Shown here: positions 47,793 through 56,543 of the stretch, piece after piece
How positions within the stretch are numbered: position 1 is the stretch's first letter
How the letters are laid out: each line of letters opens with the position of its first letter
DNA from: UBA1845 sp002338715
GTDB taxonomy: Bacteria > Planctomycetota > Phycisphaerae > UBA1845
Reading direction: 5' to 3'
NCBI GenBank assembly: GCA_035344155.1
Contig: DAORAL010000021.1
Location: 35,725 to 99,724, forward strand
DNA: 64,000 nucleotides
The notes under the pieces: generated by a model
What the model was told of the DNA's origin: nothing
The model's database searches: none
Seen by the model: the letters and a program-made list of their open reading frames with translations, nothing else
Program-made: the position numbers and the translations under genes

Positions 47793-48301
47793 TTGACACC
47801 GACAAACGTTGCGTCAACGCGGGAAGACCAGCCAGCTTGGGTTACGTTGGAGGGCAGGAAGACGAGGGCGATTGATCAGCGGCGTCAACGAATGGCAATC
47901 GAAAAGAGTTTCCCAAACAAGGCACAGATCCCACGGGCGATTCTACAGAAACAGGCAATCCGCAAGCCTTGCCGAACCCGTCACCAGTTAAGGTTTCAAC
48001 CGAATGCCCACTCGGAACAAAACCGGCAATCGAGAGATTCTTGACGCCTGCAATCTCGGGAGAAACTAGACCGCTCGCCAACGAGTACCGCATCGCAAGC
48101 AACTTGCCGCCCAGTGGGTGGCCGTACGTATCTCAAATCCAATGAAAAACAATAGAAATCAGAGCTGCAAGCGTAGTGCGCTGCCTACTTAAGATAAAAC
48201 ATGAAACGCCAAGGTCCATTTACACGAGACGACGGTTGCATCCCCGACTGGAATGCCATGAATCGTTCAACAAGATGCCTGCCGGATTGACGAAAATGTC
48301 G

Positions 48302-48313
48302 TGCAACGTTTCA
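48302..48313. promoter_or_regulatory. Even-spaced operator upstream of the LacI gene
   Basis: TGCAACGTTTCA, the exact reverse complement of the 12-mer at the GH57 promoter, with the central AACGTT typical of LacI-family operators. It lies about 55 bases upstream of the -35. Confidence 0.6.
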
Positions 48314-48365
48314 TGGTATTCGCAGCATTCAATCGTATTGGTTTTCGGACCTTGCCCATATTTCG

Positions 48366-48418
48366 TTGACCCGCAGCGTTTCATGCCGCTATAGTGAAAC
48401 AGCTACTGAAACACTTCA
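48366..48418 (+). promoter_or_regulatory. LacI-gene promoter with overlapping operator-like sites
   Basis: TTGACC (48366-48371), an 18-base spacer and TATAGT (48390-48395), each hexamer 5/6 to consensus. The spacer contains CGCAGCGTTTCA (48372-48383) and TGAAACACTTCA follows at 48407-48418, both two mismatches from the 12-mer operator. This points to autoregulation. Confidence 0.6.
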
Positions 48419-48464
48419 GCTGAATTGTGTCACACTCTGGCAGGGAGGTTGCAACCGATCTGTT

Positions 48465-49526
48465 ATGTCATCTGTCCGAAGCATTGCCAAACTTGCCGGC
48501 GTTTCAATTACCACGGTTTCACGGGCGCTTAATAACGACCCAGCCGTCAATCCCAAAACGCGCGAACGCGTCCTGGCGATCGCCAACCGAAGCGGATATG
48601 TCGCTTCCGTGGGCCGGCGCGTCAACACGAACATCGGATTCACCTACACCGACGAATCGACGATCGCCCATCCATTCGACGCTGCCGTCCTCGATGGCAT
48701 CATGCGCGGTGCAGATGAGCAACGTTATGACGTGTTGCTGACAAACCTGAAACGCGACAAGCGCCCGGATGAATCGTACACACAATTCTTTCTGCGCAAG
48801 GGCATCCGCGGCGTTATCGTCCGCACGATGCGCGAGTCGCGATCAATCTGCGAAGCCATCGCTGATGAAGGCTTTCCGATGATCGTATTAAGTGAACGAT
48901 TCGCATCACCGAATGTCAGCTACATCGACGGTGATTCACGGGCCGACAGTATTCGCGCCGTCGAGTATCTCATCGCGCTCGGGCATCGCCGCATCGCCTT
49001 CGGGTTTCACAGCATTCCCGACCGCGACCACATGGACCGCTTCGCTGCTTATAAGGAAGCCCTCGACAAGAACAGCATTCCGTACGACGACTCGCTCGTG
49101 TTCCGCCAACGCTATACGTTGGCTGGCGGGGCGACGATTCTCAAGATGGTCATGAGCATGAAGAGTCGGCCAACCGCGATCTTCTTCGCCGACCCGCTTC
49201 TGGCGGTGGGGGCTGTCAAGCAAGCCCACGCGCTGCACATATCGATTCCGGAAGACATCTCGATCATCGGATTCGACGACACGGACCTGCGTTTCGGGGT
49301 TCATCCGACGTTGACATCGGTTTGTCAGGATGCGGGGGGGCTCGGCTTCGAAGCCGCTCAACGCCTGACCCGCATGCTGACCAACCGCGAGAAAGAAGTC
49401 TTTCAAATCTCGGTGCCGACGTTCTTCGAAGTTCACGAAAGCACGGGCGCACCGCCAGCCGACCTCGTCGAAGAGGTCTCCTCAAACGAGGCTGGCAGCG
49501 TGTCAAAACTGAAGACGGCTGTCTGA
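48465..49526 (+). CDS. LacI/GalR-family transcriptional regulator
   Basis: 353 residues from ATG 48465, placed directly before the HTH; the frame to 48366 would run through the promoter. The N-terminal HTH and hinge read VRSIAKLAGVSITTVSRALNN ending in NPKTRERVLAIANRSGYV. The periplasmic-binding-protein-like sensor domain has GHRRIAFGFH, RPTAIFFADPLLAVGAV, IPEDISIIGFDDTDLR and PTLTSV. A sugar ligand is expected. Its position beside the symporter and at the end of the starch locus, with repeated operator-like palindromes, makes it the likely regulator of the locus. GGGAGG lies 16 bases upstream, rather far. Confidence 0.92.
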   Translation: MSSVRSIAKLAGVSITTVSRALNNDPAVNPKTRERVLAIANRSGYVASVGRRVNTNIGFTYTDESTIAHPFDAAVLDGIMRGADEQRYDVLLTNLKRDKRPDESYTQFFLRKGIRGVIVRTMRESRSICEAIADEGFPMIVLSERFASPNVSYIDGDSRADSIRAVEYLIALGHRRIAFGFHSIPDRDHMDRFAAYKEALDKNSIPYDDSLVFRQRYTLAGGATILKMVMSMKSRPTAIFFADPLLAVGAVKQAHALHISIPEDISIIGFDDTDLRFGVHPTLTSVCQDAGGLGFEAAQRLTRMLTNREKEVFQISVPTFFEVHESTGAPPADLVEEVSSNEAGSVSKLKTAV

Positions 49527-49690
49527 CCGTTCACCTCGGCGATTAAGATTGCAATCGCCAGCCAGGGCTTTACCTGCGGATGTGGCGAATCTCACAAACT
49601 CGCCAACAATGCCAGTCATAGAATTGACGTTTCGAACCGAGCCGGATAGGTTAGGCGACTTCCGTTCAGGGGCCCATTTGACCTGAATTC

Positions 49691-49763
49691 GGAGGCGTAG
49701 CTCAGTTGGTAGAGCAACGGCCTTTTAAGCCGTAGGTCCTGGGTTCGAGTCCCAGCGCCTTCA
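49691..49763 (+). tRNA. tRNA-Lys (anticodon UUU)
   Basis: Full cloverleaf of 73 bases: acceptor GGAGGCG / CGCCTTC (one G-U pair), D arm GCTC / GAGC with AGTTGGT, anticodon stem ACGGC / GCCGT around CTTTTAA, and T arm CTGGG / CCCAG around TTCGAGT. CCA is not encoded. Confidence 0.97.
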
Positions 49764-49863
49764 TTCAATTCGCAGATACTCTGGCCGACAGTGGCGACTT
49801 CATGCTCGTTGGCCAGTTGTGCATATGACTACCCGCTCTTGCCGTCGCAGTTGGGCCAGCGAC

Positions 49864-50547
49864 ATGATCCACAAATCCTTGGTTGTTATATTGACTGCGC
49901 TCACATTGCTTTGTGCTTACCTTTTTCTGGTCGGTTTCTGGGACGAGTATGGGGTGATTTATGATGTTGTCGATGGGCGCGACACGATTGTTGTCGCCAG
50001 GACATATCGAGGCGGTCTTGTCATTTGCATCGGGCGTATGACGGTTGCAATGGATAAGTCGGCTGAACGCCTCTACTCGAAAGACCCCGACATCTTCAAA
50101 AATGTTCGGGGATTTCGGCGGCAAATGGTGCTGCAGACCGCGATGGCCGATCCGTGTTTCTTTCAATCTACAAACGCCACGCGATTCGGCGGCCAACTAC
50201 CAACGTGGAACGCATCGTTTCAGCTGGCAAAGGTTCGCAAGTTTGGATTTGTCGTGTTTCCAATTTGGGCCCCGTTCCTTTTGTTTGCGGCTTATCCGAC
50301 GTTCGTTTTGATTCGCGGGCCACTTCGGCGACGACGACGGCGGTTGCGAAATGAATGCGTGCATTGCGGCTACAGCTTGACCGGTCTGGTCGAACCGCGA
50401 TGCCCGGAATGCGGTGGGGCGAATGTGTTGCAGGAACTGAGTGACGAACTAGTCGAGGAACCATTGCCCGATACTGGACTGAAGCAGAATCACGACAAGG
50501 GCTGTCTCGATTGCAGCGACAATCACCAGCAACGCGACGCGAATTGA
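49864..50547 (+). CDS. Membrane protein with C-terminal zinc ribbon, unknown function
   Basis: 227 residues from ATG 49864; GTG 49819 and ATG 49825 are alternatives, none with a strong ribosome site. TM1 (LVVILTALTLLCAYLFLVGF) is at the start. After about 110 residues of soluble sequence comes TM2 (GFVVFPIWAPFLLFAAYPTFVLI), then RRRRRLRNECVHCGYSLTGL with CPECGG: a four-Cys zinc ribbon. This architecture recurs in planctomycetes with no known function. Its 3' end overlaps the convergent gene by 99 bases; that gene encodes a similar ribbon at its N-terminus. Confidence 0.7.
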   Translation: MIHKSLVVILTALTLLCAYLFLVGFWDEYGVIYDVVDGRDTIVVARTYRGGLVICIGRMTVAMDKSAERLYSKDPDIFKNVRGFRRQMVLQTAMADPCFFQSTNATRFGGQLPTWNASFQLAKVRKFGFVVFPIWAPFLLFAAYPTFVLIRGPLRRRRRRLRNECVHCGYSLTGLVEPRCPECGGANVLQELSDELVEEPLPDTGLKQNHDKGCLDCSDNHQQRDAN

Positions 50548-50931
50548 GCGATCGTTCTCTCGACCCCAGACTCCATAGATCAGCAGCGCTGCCGCATAGA
50601 TCGGTGCGCCCAGCAAGAGCCCTCCCAACGACAAGTAGGCGGCCACGTATGCAACCGGGACCAGTCCACCCAGTTGCTTTGGATCGTCAGCCATCGCCTT
50701 GGGAATTCGGCCCAGGTGAAGCCGAGCGGCAAGCCACGTAGCCCAAACAAGGGCCAAAGGAATCAACGGATACAGTGTCATTAGGCAAACTAGACGGAAG
50801 GGCACACTTCTGCGTCGATGTGCCGTATGTGAGTATGTGGATTCGTCGGACGGATTAAAACCACTTCCGCACTCCGGGCAGATATGGTTGGGCAATCCGA
50901 ACAAGTTGTATCCGCAGTTGAGGCAAAACAT
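50449..50931 (-). CDS. Membrane protein with N-terminal zinc ribbon, unknown function
   Basis: 160 residues from ATG 50931; the frame to 51216 upstream is not supported and overlaps the carbonic anhydrase gene. It opens MFCLNCGYNLFGLPNHICPECG, a four-Cys zinc ribbon of the same type as its neighbour's, followed by three or four TM segments (LVCLMTLYPLIPLALVWATW, GGLVPVAYVAAYLSLGGLLLGAPIYAAALLIYG, VALLVIVAAIETALVVILL). The domain order is the reverse of the neighbour's. Function unknown. Confidence 0.7.
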   Translation of the reverse strand: MFCLNCGYNLFGLPNHICPECGSGFNPSDESTYSHTAHRRRSVPFRLVCLMTLYPLIPLALVWATWLAARLHLGRIPKAMADDPKQLGGLVPVAYVAAYLSLGGLLLGAPIYAAALLIYGVWGRENDRSIRVALLVIVAAIETALVVILLQSSIGQWFLD

Positions 50932-51193
50932 GTGATGAGTTTTGCGTTGTCGCTGTCCGAAACTCAAGGAAATTCGCCCGATTTCCAACCGAAGAAATGT
51001 CTTCGAATTGAGGGGACGATTCTGTACACATTCCCTATAATCACGGCACCTTGCGGGATGTGGCCCAAGCGTGGGCTGGACGGGGCCTTCTGGTCCTTGA
51101 TTCGACGCGACGCACGAACAAATTTGCGCCGCCCGGTGGTCATCTCGATGGCCAGAGCGCGGGCCTGAATTGCCAGTCTTAGGAGCCGATGTC

Positions 51194-51859
51194 ATGCAGA
51201 AACTCATCGAAGGCATACACCGTTTTCAGCAGGAAATCTTCAGCAAGGAGGAGAAACTTTTTGAGAACCTCGCGGACGGGCAGAGCCCCCTCGCCTTGTT
51301 TATCACTTGCTCAGACTCGCGCATCGATCCGAATCGTCTGACGCAAACGAAACCGGGTGAGCTATTCATCCTTCGCACTGCCGGCAACATTGTGCCTCCA
51401 TATGGCACGGTCTTCGGCGGGGAGGCTGCGACCATCGAATACGCGGTTCGCGTGTTGAAGGTCCGCGACATCATCGTATGCGGGCATTCGTTTTGTGGGG
51501 CGGTATCGGCACTCCTGGACTCCGATTCAACTGAAGATCTGCCAGCCGTTCGTGGCCTGCTCCAGCATGCAGAAGCCACCCGTCGAATCGTGGTTGAGAA
51601 TTACACGCACATCGACGATCCAGAAAAGAAGCTCACGCTCGCGGTTGAAGAAAACGTGCTGGTCCAGATCGAAAACCTGCGAACCCATCCAGCCGTCGCC
51701 GCAGCTCTCGGTCGGCGCGAATTGAATCTGCACGCATGGGTCTATGCGTTTGAGCGTGGCATCGTCTTCGCATTTGACCCGAAAGAGGGGCAGTTTGTCC
51801 GGTTGACTGAGGAAGCTACGCCAACGCGTGAATCGAATCGAGCGCTTCCCGTCATTTGA
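51194..51859 (+). CDS. Beta-class carbonic anhydrase
   Basis: 221 residues from ATG 51194, with AGGAG eight bases upstream; the frame from 51170 lacks a site. Zinc ligands are Cys39 (TCSDSR), His98 and Cys101 (CGHSFCGA), and the Asp41-Arg43 dyad is intact. It interconverts CO2 and bicarbonate. Other family motifs are RTAGNIVPPYG and EYAVRVLKVRDIIV. It looks like a single-gene unit between a zinc-ribbon protein and a methyltransferase. Confidence 0.95.
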   Translation: MQKLIEGIHRFQQEIFSKEEKLFENLADGQSPLALFITCSDSRIDPNRLTQTKPGELFILRTAGNIVPPYGTVFGGEAATIEYAVRVLKVRDIIVCGHSFCGAVSALLDSDSTEDLPAVRGLLQHAEATRRIVVENYTHIDDPEKKLTLAVEENVLVQIENLRTHPAVAAALGRRELNLHAWVYAFERGIVFAFDPKEGQFVRLTEEATPTRESNRALPVI

Positions 51860-51881
51860 GCTTCCATCATGTTTGCGGCAA

Positions 51882-52565
51882 TCAGAGCTTCTCGCCAATC
51901 GTCGCGCACAATGGCATCCAAAAGTTGAACTTGCGCCGGCGAATGTTGGCGAAATCGGCGTCGCGGAAATACCCGTCAATCTGCGACCAGGGGGCATGGT
52001 GCACGTTCTTTTCGATATGGGCAATGATCACGTCGAACGTCACCCAGCCGACCACGTTGTCACGGAATCCATCGATAAGAACGAATCGCCCCTGCGGCTT
52101 GAGGATGCGATGGATATTTCGCACGACCGCGCCTTGGTGTGGGTAATGATGAAATGAATTGGAGCACGTCACCACGTCAAACGTGTTGTCGGCGAAGGGC
52201 AGAAACTCGCTGTCGGCGGCCGTGAACCGAACGCGGTGGGGGGCGTCCGACCTTTCAAACTTCTTGCTGGCGACTTCGCACATCGCCGGCGAATAGTCGA
52301 GCCCAACAACTTCGATCGGCCAATCGCCGAGTGACAGGATCGACGCCAATTCGCCGGTCCCACAACCGATGTCCAACACACGCATGGGACGTTGGTGCTC
52401 GTCATGCCAGTTGGCGATTTCCTCGGTCAGCACGCGATAGGACGGCCGAAACAAGAACACGTGCAGCAGTGATCGATCATAGCTACCAGCCCACGATTCA
52501 AACTCCTCGCGGGCAAGCGCCTTCATGTGCTCGGCATGCTCTTTGGTTGGTGATTCGACGGACAT
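51882..52565 (-). CDS. Class I SAM-dependent methyltransferase
   Basis: 227 residues from ATG 52565; the frame to 52715 would run into the clpC terminator. SAM-binding motif I is VLDIGCGTGELA, with VVGLDYSPAMCEVA and FTAADSEFLPFADNTFDVVTCSNSFHHYPHQG, as in the UbiE/COQ5-like methyltransferase group. The N-terminal YDRSLLHVFLFRPSYRVL segment also fits. The substrate is unknown. It ends close to the carbonic anhydrase gene (convergent). Confidence 0.88.
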   Translation of the reverse strand: MSVESPTKEHAEHMKALAREEFESWAGSYDRSLLHVFLFRPSYRVLTEEIANWHDEHQRPMRVLDIGCGTGELASILSLGDWPIEVVGLDYSPAMCEVASKKFERSDAPHRVRFTAADSEFLPFADNTFDVVTCSNSFHHYPHQGAVVRNIHRILKPQGRFVLIDGFRDNVVGWVTFDVIIAHIEKNVHHAPWSQIDGYFRDADFANIRRRKFNFWMPLCATIGEKL

Positions 52566-52685
52566 GCTGACAGTCGCAATCCTTTGCAGTGGGTTCTTTA
52601 CGGCCCGGGCCATTCCCTGAAACTGCCAGACTTTACACGCCTTTGCGCCGCCGGTCGAATCCGTATTTGAAAACGCCCTGCGCAT

Positions 52686-52722
52686 AAAAAAGGGCAATGC
52701 GAGCCGAACGCCCACATTGCCC
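52686..52722 (-). terminator. Rho-independent terminator of clpC
   Basis: On the minus strand GGGCAATG / CATTGCCC (8-base stem, 15-base loop) is followed by six T. It lies 29 bases past the clpC stop. Confidence 0.9.
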
Positions 52723-52750
52723 GTGTGTGATTTAGAAAATAGCCGATCGA

Positions 52751-55285
52751 CTAGGTCGCGTCCGCAACATCCGCACCGGCGCCAACGGCTTCGTTGTCGT
52801 CCGGCTTATCGCCAGCAACGAGCAATCCTTCGAAAACGAGCATCGGCAGATCGTCATCATTGGCGGCTGGTCGAACCGAAACCACCACCCGATTCTTGCC
52901 GGCGTACGAATCGCGCAGCATCGCCTCGGAAAGCGGATCTTCGACATACTGCTCAATCGCACGACGCAGCGGTCGGGCACCGAACTTCTCGTCGGTTCCG
53001 CGGTCGATGAGGAAATCCTTGGCCTCGTCGGTCAATTCGAGTTCCAGGCCCTTCGCACGCAAACGCGACGCGAGTTTGGCCACCTCGAGATCGATGATCT
53101 GGACCAGATCGTCGTGGACCAGCTTGTGGAAGACGACGATTTCGTCGAGACGGTTGATGAACTCTGGACGGAAGTGGTTCTCCAACTCGCCCTGGAGCGT
53201 TTCCTTCATCTTCGCGTAGTTGACGTCCTCGTCCTGACGCTGGAAGCCGAACGACGTCTCGTGCGTGATCTTCGCCGCGCCGACGTTGCTGGTCATGATG
53301 ATGATCGTGTTCTTGAAGTCGACGTAGCGGCCGAACGAATCGGTCAGGCGGCCTTCTTCCATGATCTGAAGGAGCATGTTGAAGACGTCCGGGTGCGCTT
53401 TTTCGATTTCGTCGAACAGCACGACCGAGTAAGGCCGACGGCGAATGCGCTCGGTCAACTGACCGCCTTCTTCGTAACCCACGTATCCTGGAGGCGCACC
53501 AACCAGACGCGATACGTTGTGCTTCTCCATGTATTCCGACATGTCGAGGATCATCAGCGCGTCGGGATCGCCAAACATGAATTCGGCGAGGCACTTGCCC
53601 AGGTACGTTTTACCGACGCCAGACGGTCCGACAAAGATGAAGCTGCCCATCGGGCGGTTCGGATCTTTGAGACCACTGCGTGAACGACGAACGGCGCGGG
53701 CGATGGCCTTGACGGCTTCGTCCTGACTGACGACCTTGCGATGCAACTCGGCTTCGAGCTGGAGCAGGCGTTCGATCTCGTCCTTTTCCATCCGCATGAG
53801 CGGGATGCCGGTCATCGAGCTGACCACTTCCGCGATGATCTCTTCATCCACTTCGCCGTCGAATTCCTGAATCCGATCGCGCCAACGCTTCTTCATCTCG
53901 ATCTTCTGAGACTTCAACGTTTCGGACTTGTCGCGCAGCTCTGCCGCGCGCTCGTAATCTGCACCACGGACGGCTTCGTCCTTCTCCGCGTTGATGCGGT
54001 CGACGTCGCGCTCCAACTCGGTGAGGTCCGGTGGTTTGGTCATCGATTTCAGGCGGACGCGGGCGCCGGCTTCATCGATGATATCGATGGATTTATCCGG
54101 TTGCACACGGCCCGAGATGTACCGCCCCGAAAGCTCGACAGCCGTGCTGAGGGCTTTGTCGGTGATGCGGACGCGGTGGTGGGCTTCGTAACGATCGCGC
54201 AGACCCTTGAGGATTTCCACCGTTTCTTCTTCTGAAGGCGGTTCGACGATGATCTGCTGGAATCGACGCTCGAGCGCGCCGTCTTTTTCGATGTACTTGC
54301 GATACTCGTCGAGCGTGGTCGCACCGATGCACTGGATTTCGCCGCGTGAAAGCGCCGGCTTGAGCACGTTGGATGCGTCGATCGCACCTTCCGCGCCACC
54401 CGCACCGACCAGCGTGTGCAATTCGTCGATGAAGAGAATCACATTGCGGGCCCGTCGCACTTCGTTCATGACGGACTTGATGCGCTCTTCAAACTGACCG
54501 CGATACTTCGTGCCCGCGACCATCATCGCCAGGTCGAGCACGACGATGCGACGGTCGGCGAGGATTTCCGGAATGTCGTTTTCAACGATCTTGGTCGCAA
54601 GGCCTTCAACGATCGCCGTCTTACCGACGCCGGCTTCACCAAGCAGCACCGGGTTGTTCTTTTGACGACGGCAGAGAATCTGCACGACGCGTTCGATTTC
54701 GTGCGTCCGGCCAATGACCGGATCGAGTTTGCTGGTGCGGGCAAGTTCCGTCAGGTCGCGGCCGAATGAATCGAGCGCGGGCGTCTTACTCTTCTTGTTC
54801 GGCTGAGCTTCACCGGAAACCACGCCGCCGGTTTCTTCAGCCTCTGCGCCGGCGCCGAGAAGATTCAGAACCTCTTCACGCACTTCATCGAGCTTGAGGT
54901 TCAGATTCATCAGCACCTGTGCAGCCACGCCGTCCTGCTCACGAAGCAGACCCAGCAGCAGATGCTCGGTACCGACATAGTTGTGATTGAGGTTGCGCGC
55001 CTCTTCGATGGCGTATTCGATAACCTTCTTGGCGCGGGGCGTCTGCGGCAGTCGGCCCATGGTCACCATGTCGGGTCCGCTCTTGACGAGCTTCTCGACT
55101 TCGAGGCGAACCTTGCGAAGGTCTACGTCAATGTTCTTCAGGACGTTTGCACCGACACCCGACCCTTCCTTGACGAGGCCAAGGAGGACGTGCTCGGTAC
55201 CTATGTACTCATGGTTGAATCGCTGGGCTTCCTGATTGGCCAGCGCCATGACTTTTCGTGCCCGATCCGTAAACCGTTCGAACAT
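52751..55285 (-). CDS. clpC: ATP-dependent Clp protease ATPase subunit ClpC
   Basis: 844 residues. The N-domain has two Clp-N repeats (FTDRARKVMALANQEAQRFN and TPRAKKVIEYAIEEARNLN). AAA1 has Walker A GEAGVGKTA. The middle domain has the UVR-like helix EAVRGADYERAAELRDKSE typical of ClpC. AAA2 has Walker A GPSGVGKTY and a C-terminal D2 region. It unfolds substrates for ClpP and needs adaptor proteins. GGGAG precedes the ATG. It forms a single-gene unit with its own terminator. clpP is not in the window. The last 25 residues are Asp/Ala-rich. Confidence 0.97.
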   Translation of the reverse strand: MFERFTDRARKVMALANQEAQRFNHEYIGTEHVLLGLVKEGSGVGANVLKNIDVDLRKVRLEVEKLVKSGPDMVTMGRLPQTPRAKKVIEYAIEEARNLNHNYVGTEHLLLGLLREQDGVAAQVLMNLNLKLDEVREEVLNLLGAGAEAEETGGVVSGEAQPNKKSKTPALDSFGRDLTELARTSKLDPVIGRTHEIERVVQILCRRQKNNPVLLGEAGVGKTAIVEGLATKIVENDIPEILADRRIVVLDLAMMVAGTKYRGQFEERIKSVMNEVRRARNVILFIDELHTLVGAGGAEGAIDASNVLKPALSRGEIQCIGATTLDEYRKYIEKDGALERRFQQIIVEPPSEEETVEILKGLRDRYEAHHRVRITDKALSTAVELSGRYISGRVQPDKSIDIIDEAGARVRLKSMTKPPDLTELERDVDRINAEKDEAVRGADYERAAELRDKSETLKSQKIEMKKRWRDRIQEFDGEVDEEIIAEVVSSMTGIPLMRMEKDEIERLLQLEAELHRKVVSQDEAVKAIARAVRRSRSGLKDPNRPMGSFIFVGPSGVGKTYLGKCLAEFMFGDPDALMILDMSEYMEKHNVSRLVGAPPGYVGYEEGGQLTERIRRRPYSVVLFDEIEKAHPDVFNMLLQIMEEGRLTDSFGRYVDFKNTIIIMTSNVGAAKITHETSFGFQRQDEDVNYAKMKETLQGELENHFRPEFINRLDEIVVFHKLVHDDLVQIIDLEVAKLASRLRAKGLELELTDEAKDFLIDRGTDEKFGARPLRRAIEQYVEDPLSEAMLRDSYAGKNRVVVSVRPAANDDDLPMLVFEGLLVAGDKPDDNEAVGAGADVADAT

Positions 55286-55641
55286 TTTATCTGCTCCCGC
55301 TCACACATTGATAACTTGGGCAACACTTCAACTGACGACTTTTAGTGTGCTTCTGTTCGGCTGACCACTCAAAAACCTGATCTTAACCGCTGACATTCGA
55401 TTCTAGCAGTCGCCAGATAGGGCGTCCACTCTAGCAAGACCCAGGCGGCGATGCGCAAGGCTATTGATTCGCTGATCGCCATTTGTGTATCGGCAAGGTC
55501 TGGTCAACAAACCATTCTTACGATGAGCCTATTGTGGATTTGAATGCCGCACTGATTCAGCGAAATTGAACTTTCCTGTCATGATTCGCTGTCTGCTATA
55601 TGTATTTGCCCGGCGAAAAACATATCACAGGCGGGCTGACG
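55286..55641. other. Intergenic region between birA and clpC
   Basis: 356 bases, the clpC leader on the minus strand. I see the clpC ribosome site (GGGAG) but no clear CtsR- or CIRCE-type repeat, RNA or gene. Confidence 0.45.
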
Positions 55642-56445
55642 CTACATTGAAAGGCTCAAAACGGTAGTGCTGGCCGCACTGAACAGTCGCCGTCCGCCTT
55701 CGTCCAATTGCATAATAATCGCCGCGGTCGGATCGATGTCGATGAGGTTTCCTGAAATCCTCTGCCCATTTTCCTGTACCTCGCATCGACCACCGAGCCC
55801 AGCCGCCAGTGTGCGCCATTCGCCGCAGACTTGCTCTGGCGTCCATGATTCTGAATGCGTCAGCCGCTTGTCGAGGGCGTTAAGTACCGATGCGAGGATG
55901 GCTTCTCGGTTGATCGGCGATTCCGATTCAAGATCAAGCGATGTTGCCCGATCGCGGATTGACTCCTCAAAGTGCCCGCGGTGTTGGAGGCAGTTGATTC
56001 CGAAACCGACGGCGTACCGGATGTTGCCCGTCCCGGTTGTCTGCGCTTCAATCAGGATTCCCGAAAGTTTGCGACCGCGAAAGACCAGATCATTGGGCCA
56101 TTTGATTTCGCAGCGCAGACCCGTCTCATTGAAGACGCCTTCACACAACGCGATGGGGACCACCAGCGACAGCAGGTTCGCATCGATCGCGCCGACCGCA
56201 TCCACCAAGCCCACCGTGCATAGCAGACCCGCACCCGCAGGACATTGCCAATGATTGCCCCGCCGTCCCCGACCTTGCGACTGCTTCTCCGCGACAACGA
56301 CAGCACCGTCGAGTTCGCCAGCCGGCATGTCGAGGACGTGCCGATTGGTGCTGTCCACCTCGTCGAGCACCGTGATCGTTCGACGGATGCGCGTGGTGGT
56401 CAGCGCGTCTGCGACTTTTTCAGGATTGAGTCTTCCATGCTCCAT
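55642..56445 (-). CDS. birA: Biotin--[acetyl-CoA-carboxylase] ligase
   Basis: 267 residues from ATG 56445 (MEHGRLNPEKV); the frame to 56538 would overlap the MBL gene's promoter. Catalytic motifs are EVDSTNRHVLD, the biotinyl-AMP loop GRGRRGNHW, and KWPNDLVFRGRKLSGILIEAQ with the catalytic Lys, plus a short C-terminal SH3-like domain. It attaches biotin to carboxylase carrier proteins. There is no N-terminal HTH, so it is a mono-functional ligase and not a BirA repressor. Divergent from the MBL-fold gene. Confidence 0.93.
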   Translation of the reverse strand: MEHGRLNPEKVADALTTTRIRRTITVLDEVDSTNRHVLDMPAGELDGAVVVAEKQSQGRGRRGNHWQCPAGAGLLCTVGLVDAVGAIDANLLSLVVPIALCEGVFNETGLRCEIKWPNDLVFRGRKLSGILIEAQTTGTGNIRYAVGFGINCLQHRGHFEESIRDRATSLDLESESPINREAILASVLNALDKRLTHSESWTPEQVCGEWRTLAAGLGGRCEVQENGQRISGNLIDIDPTAAIIMQLDEGGRRLFSAASTTVLSLSM

Positions 56446-56543
56446 GGGCGGAGGGTAGGCTAAGTGTCGGCATCTGGTCAATACTTGCGAACCCCCAACC
56501 CGTGTTGCAAAAGGCGCATCGGGCATCGAGTTGATCAATCTCC

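Larger units (their letters stand above)
47625..48464. other. Long divergent control region, symporter / LacI
   Basis: 840 bases with no convincing gene. It contains operator-like sites at 47780-47792, 48302-48313, 48372-48383 and 48407-48418, plus the LacI-gene promoter at 48366-48395. Between 47820 and 48290 I recognise nothing. Confidence 0.5.

Noticed and set aside
47820..48290. Possible small genes in the long symporter/LacI gap
   Set aside because: Short frames there have no ribosome sites, no recognisable motifs and overlap each other on both strands.
50932..51216. 95-residue N-terminal extension of the minus-strand zinc-ribbon protein
   Set aside because: It overlaps the start of the carbonic anhydrase gene and has no domain character; the ribbon itself starts at the ATG at 50931.
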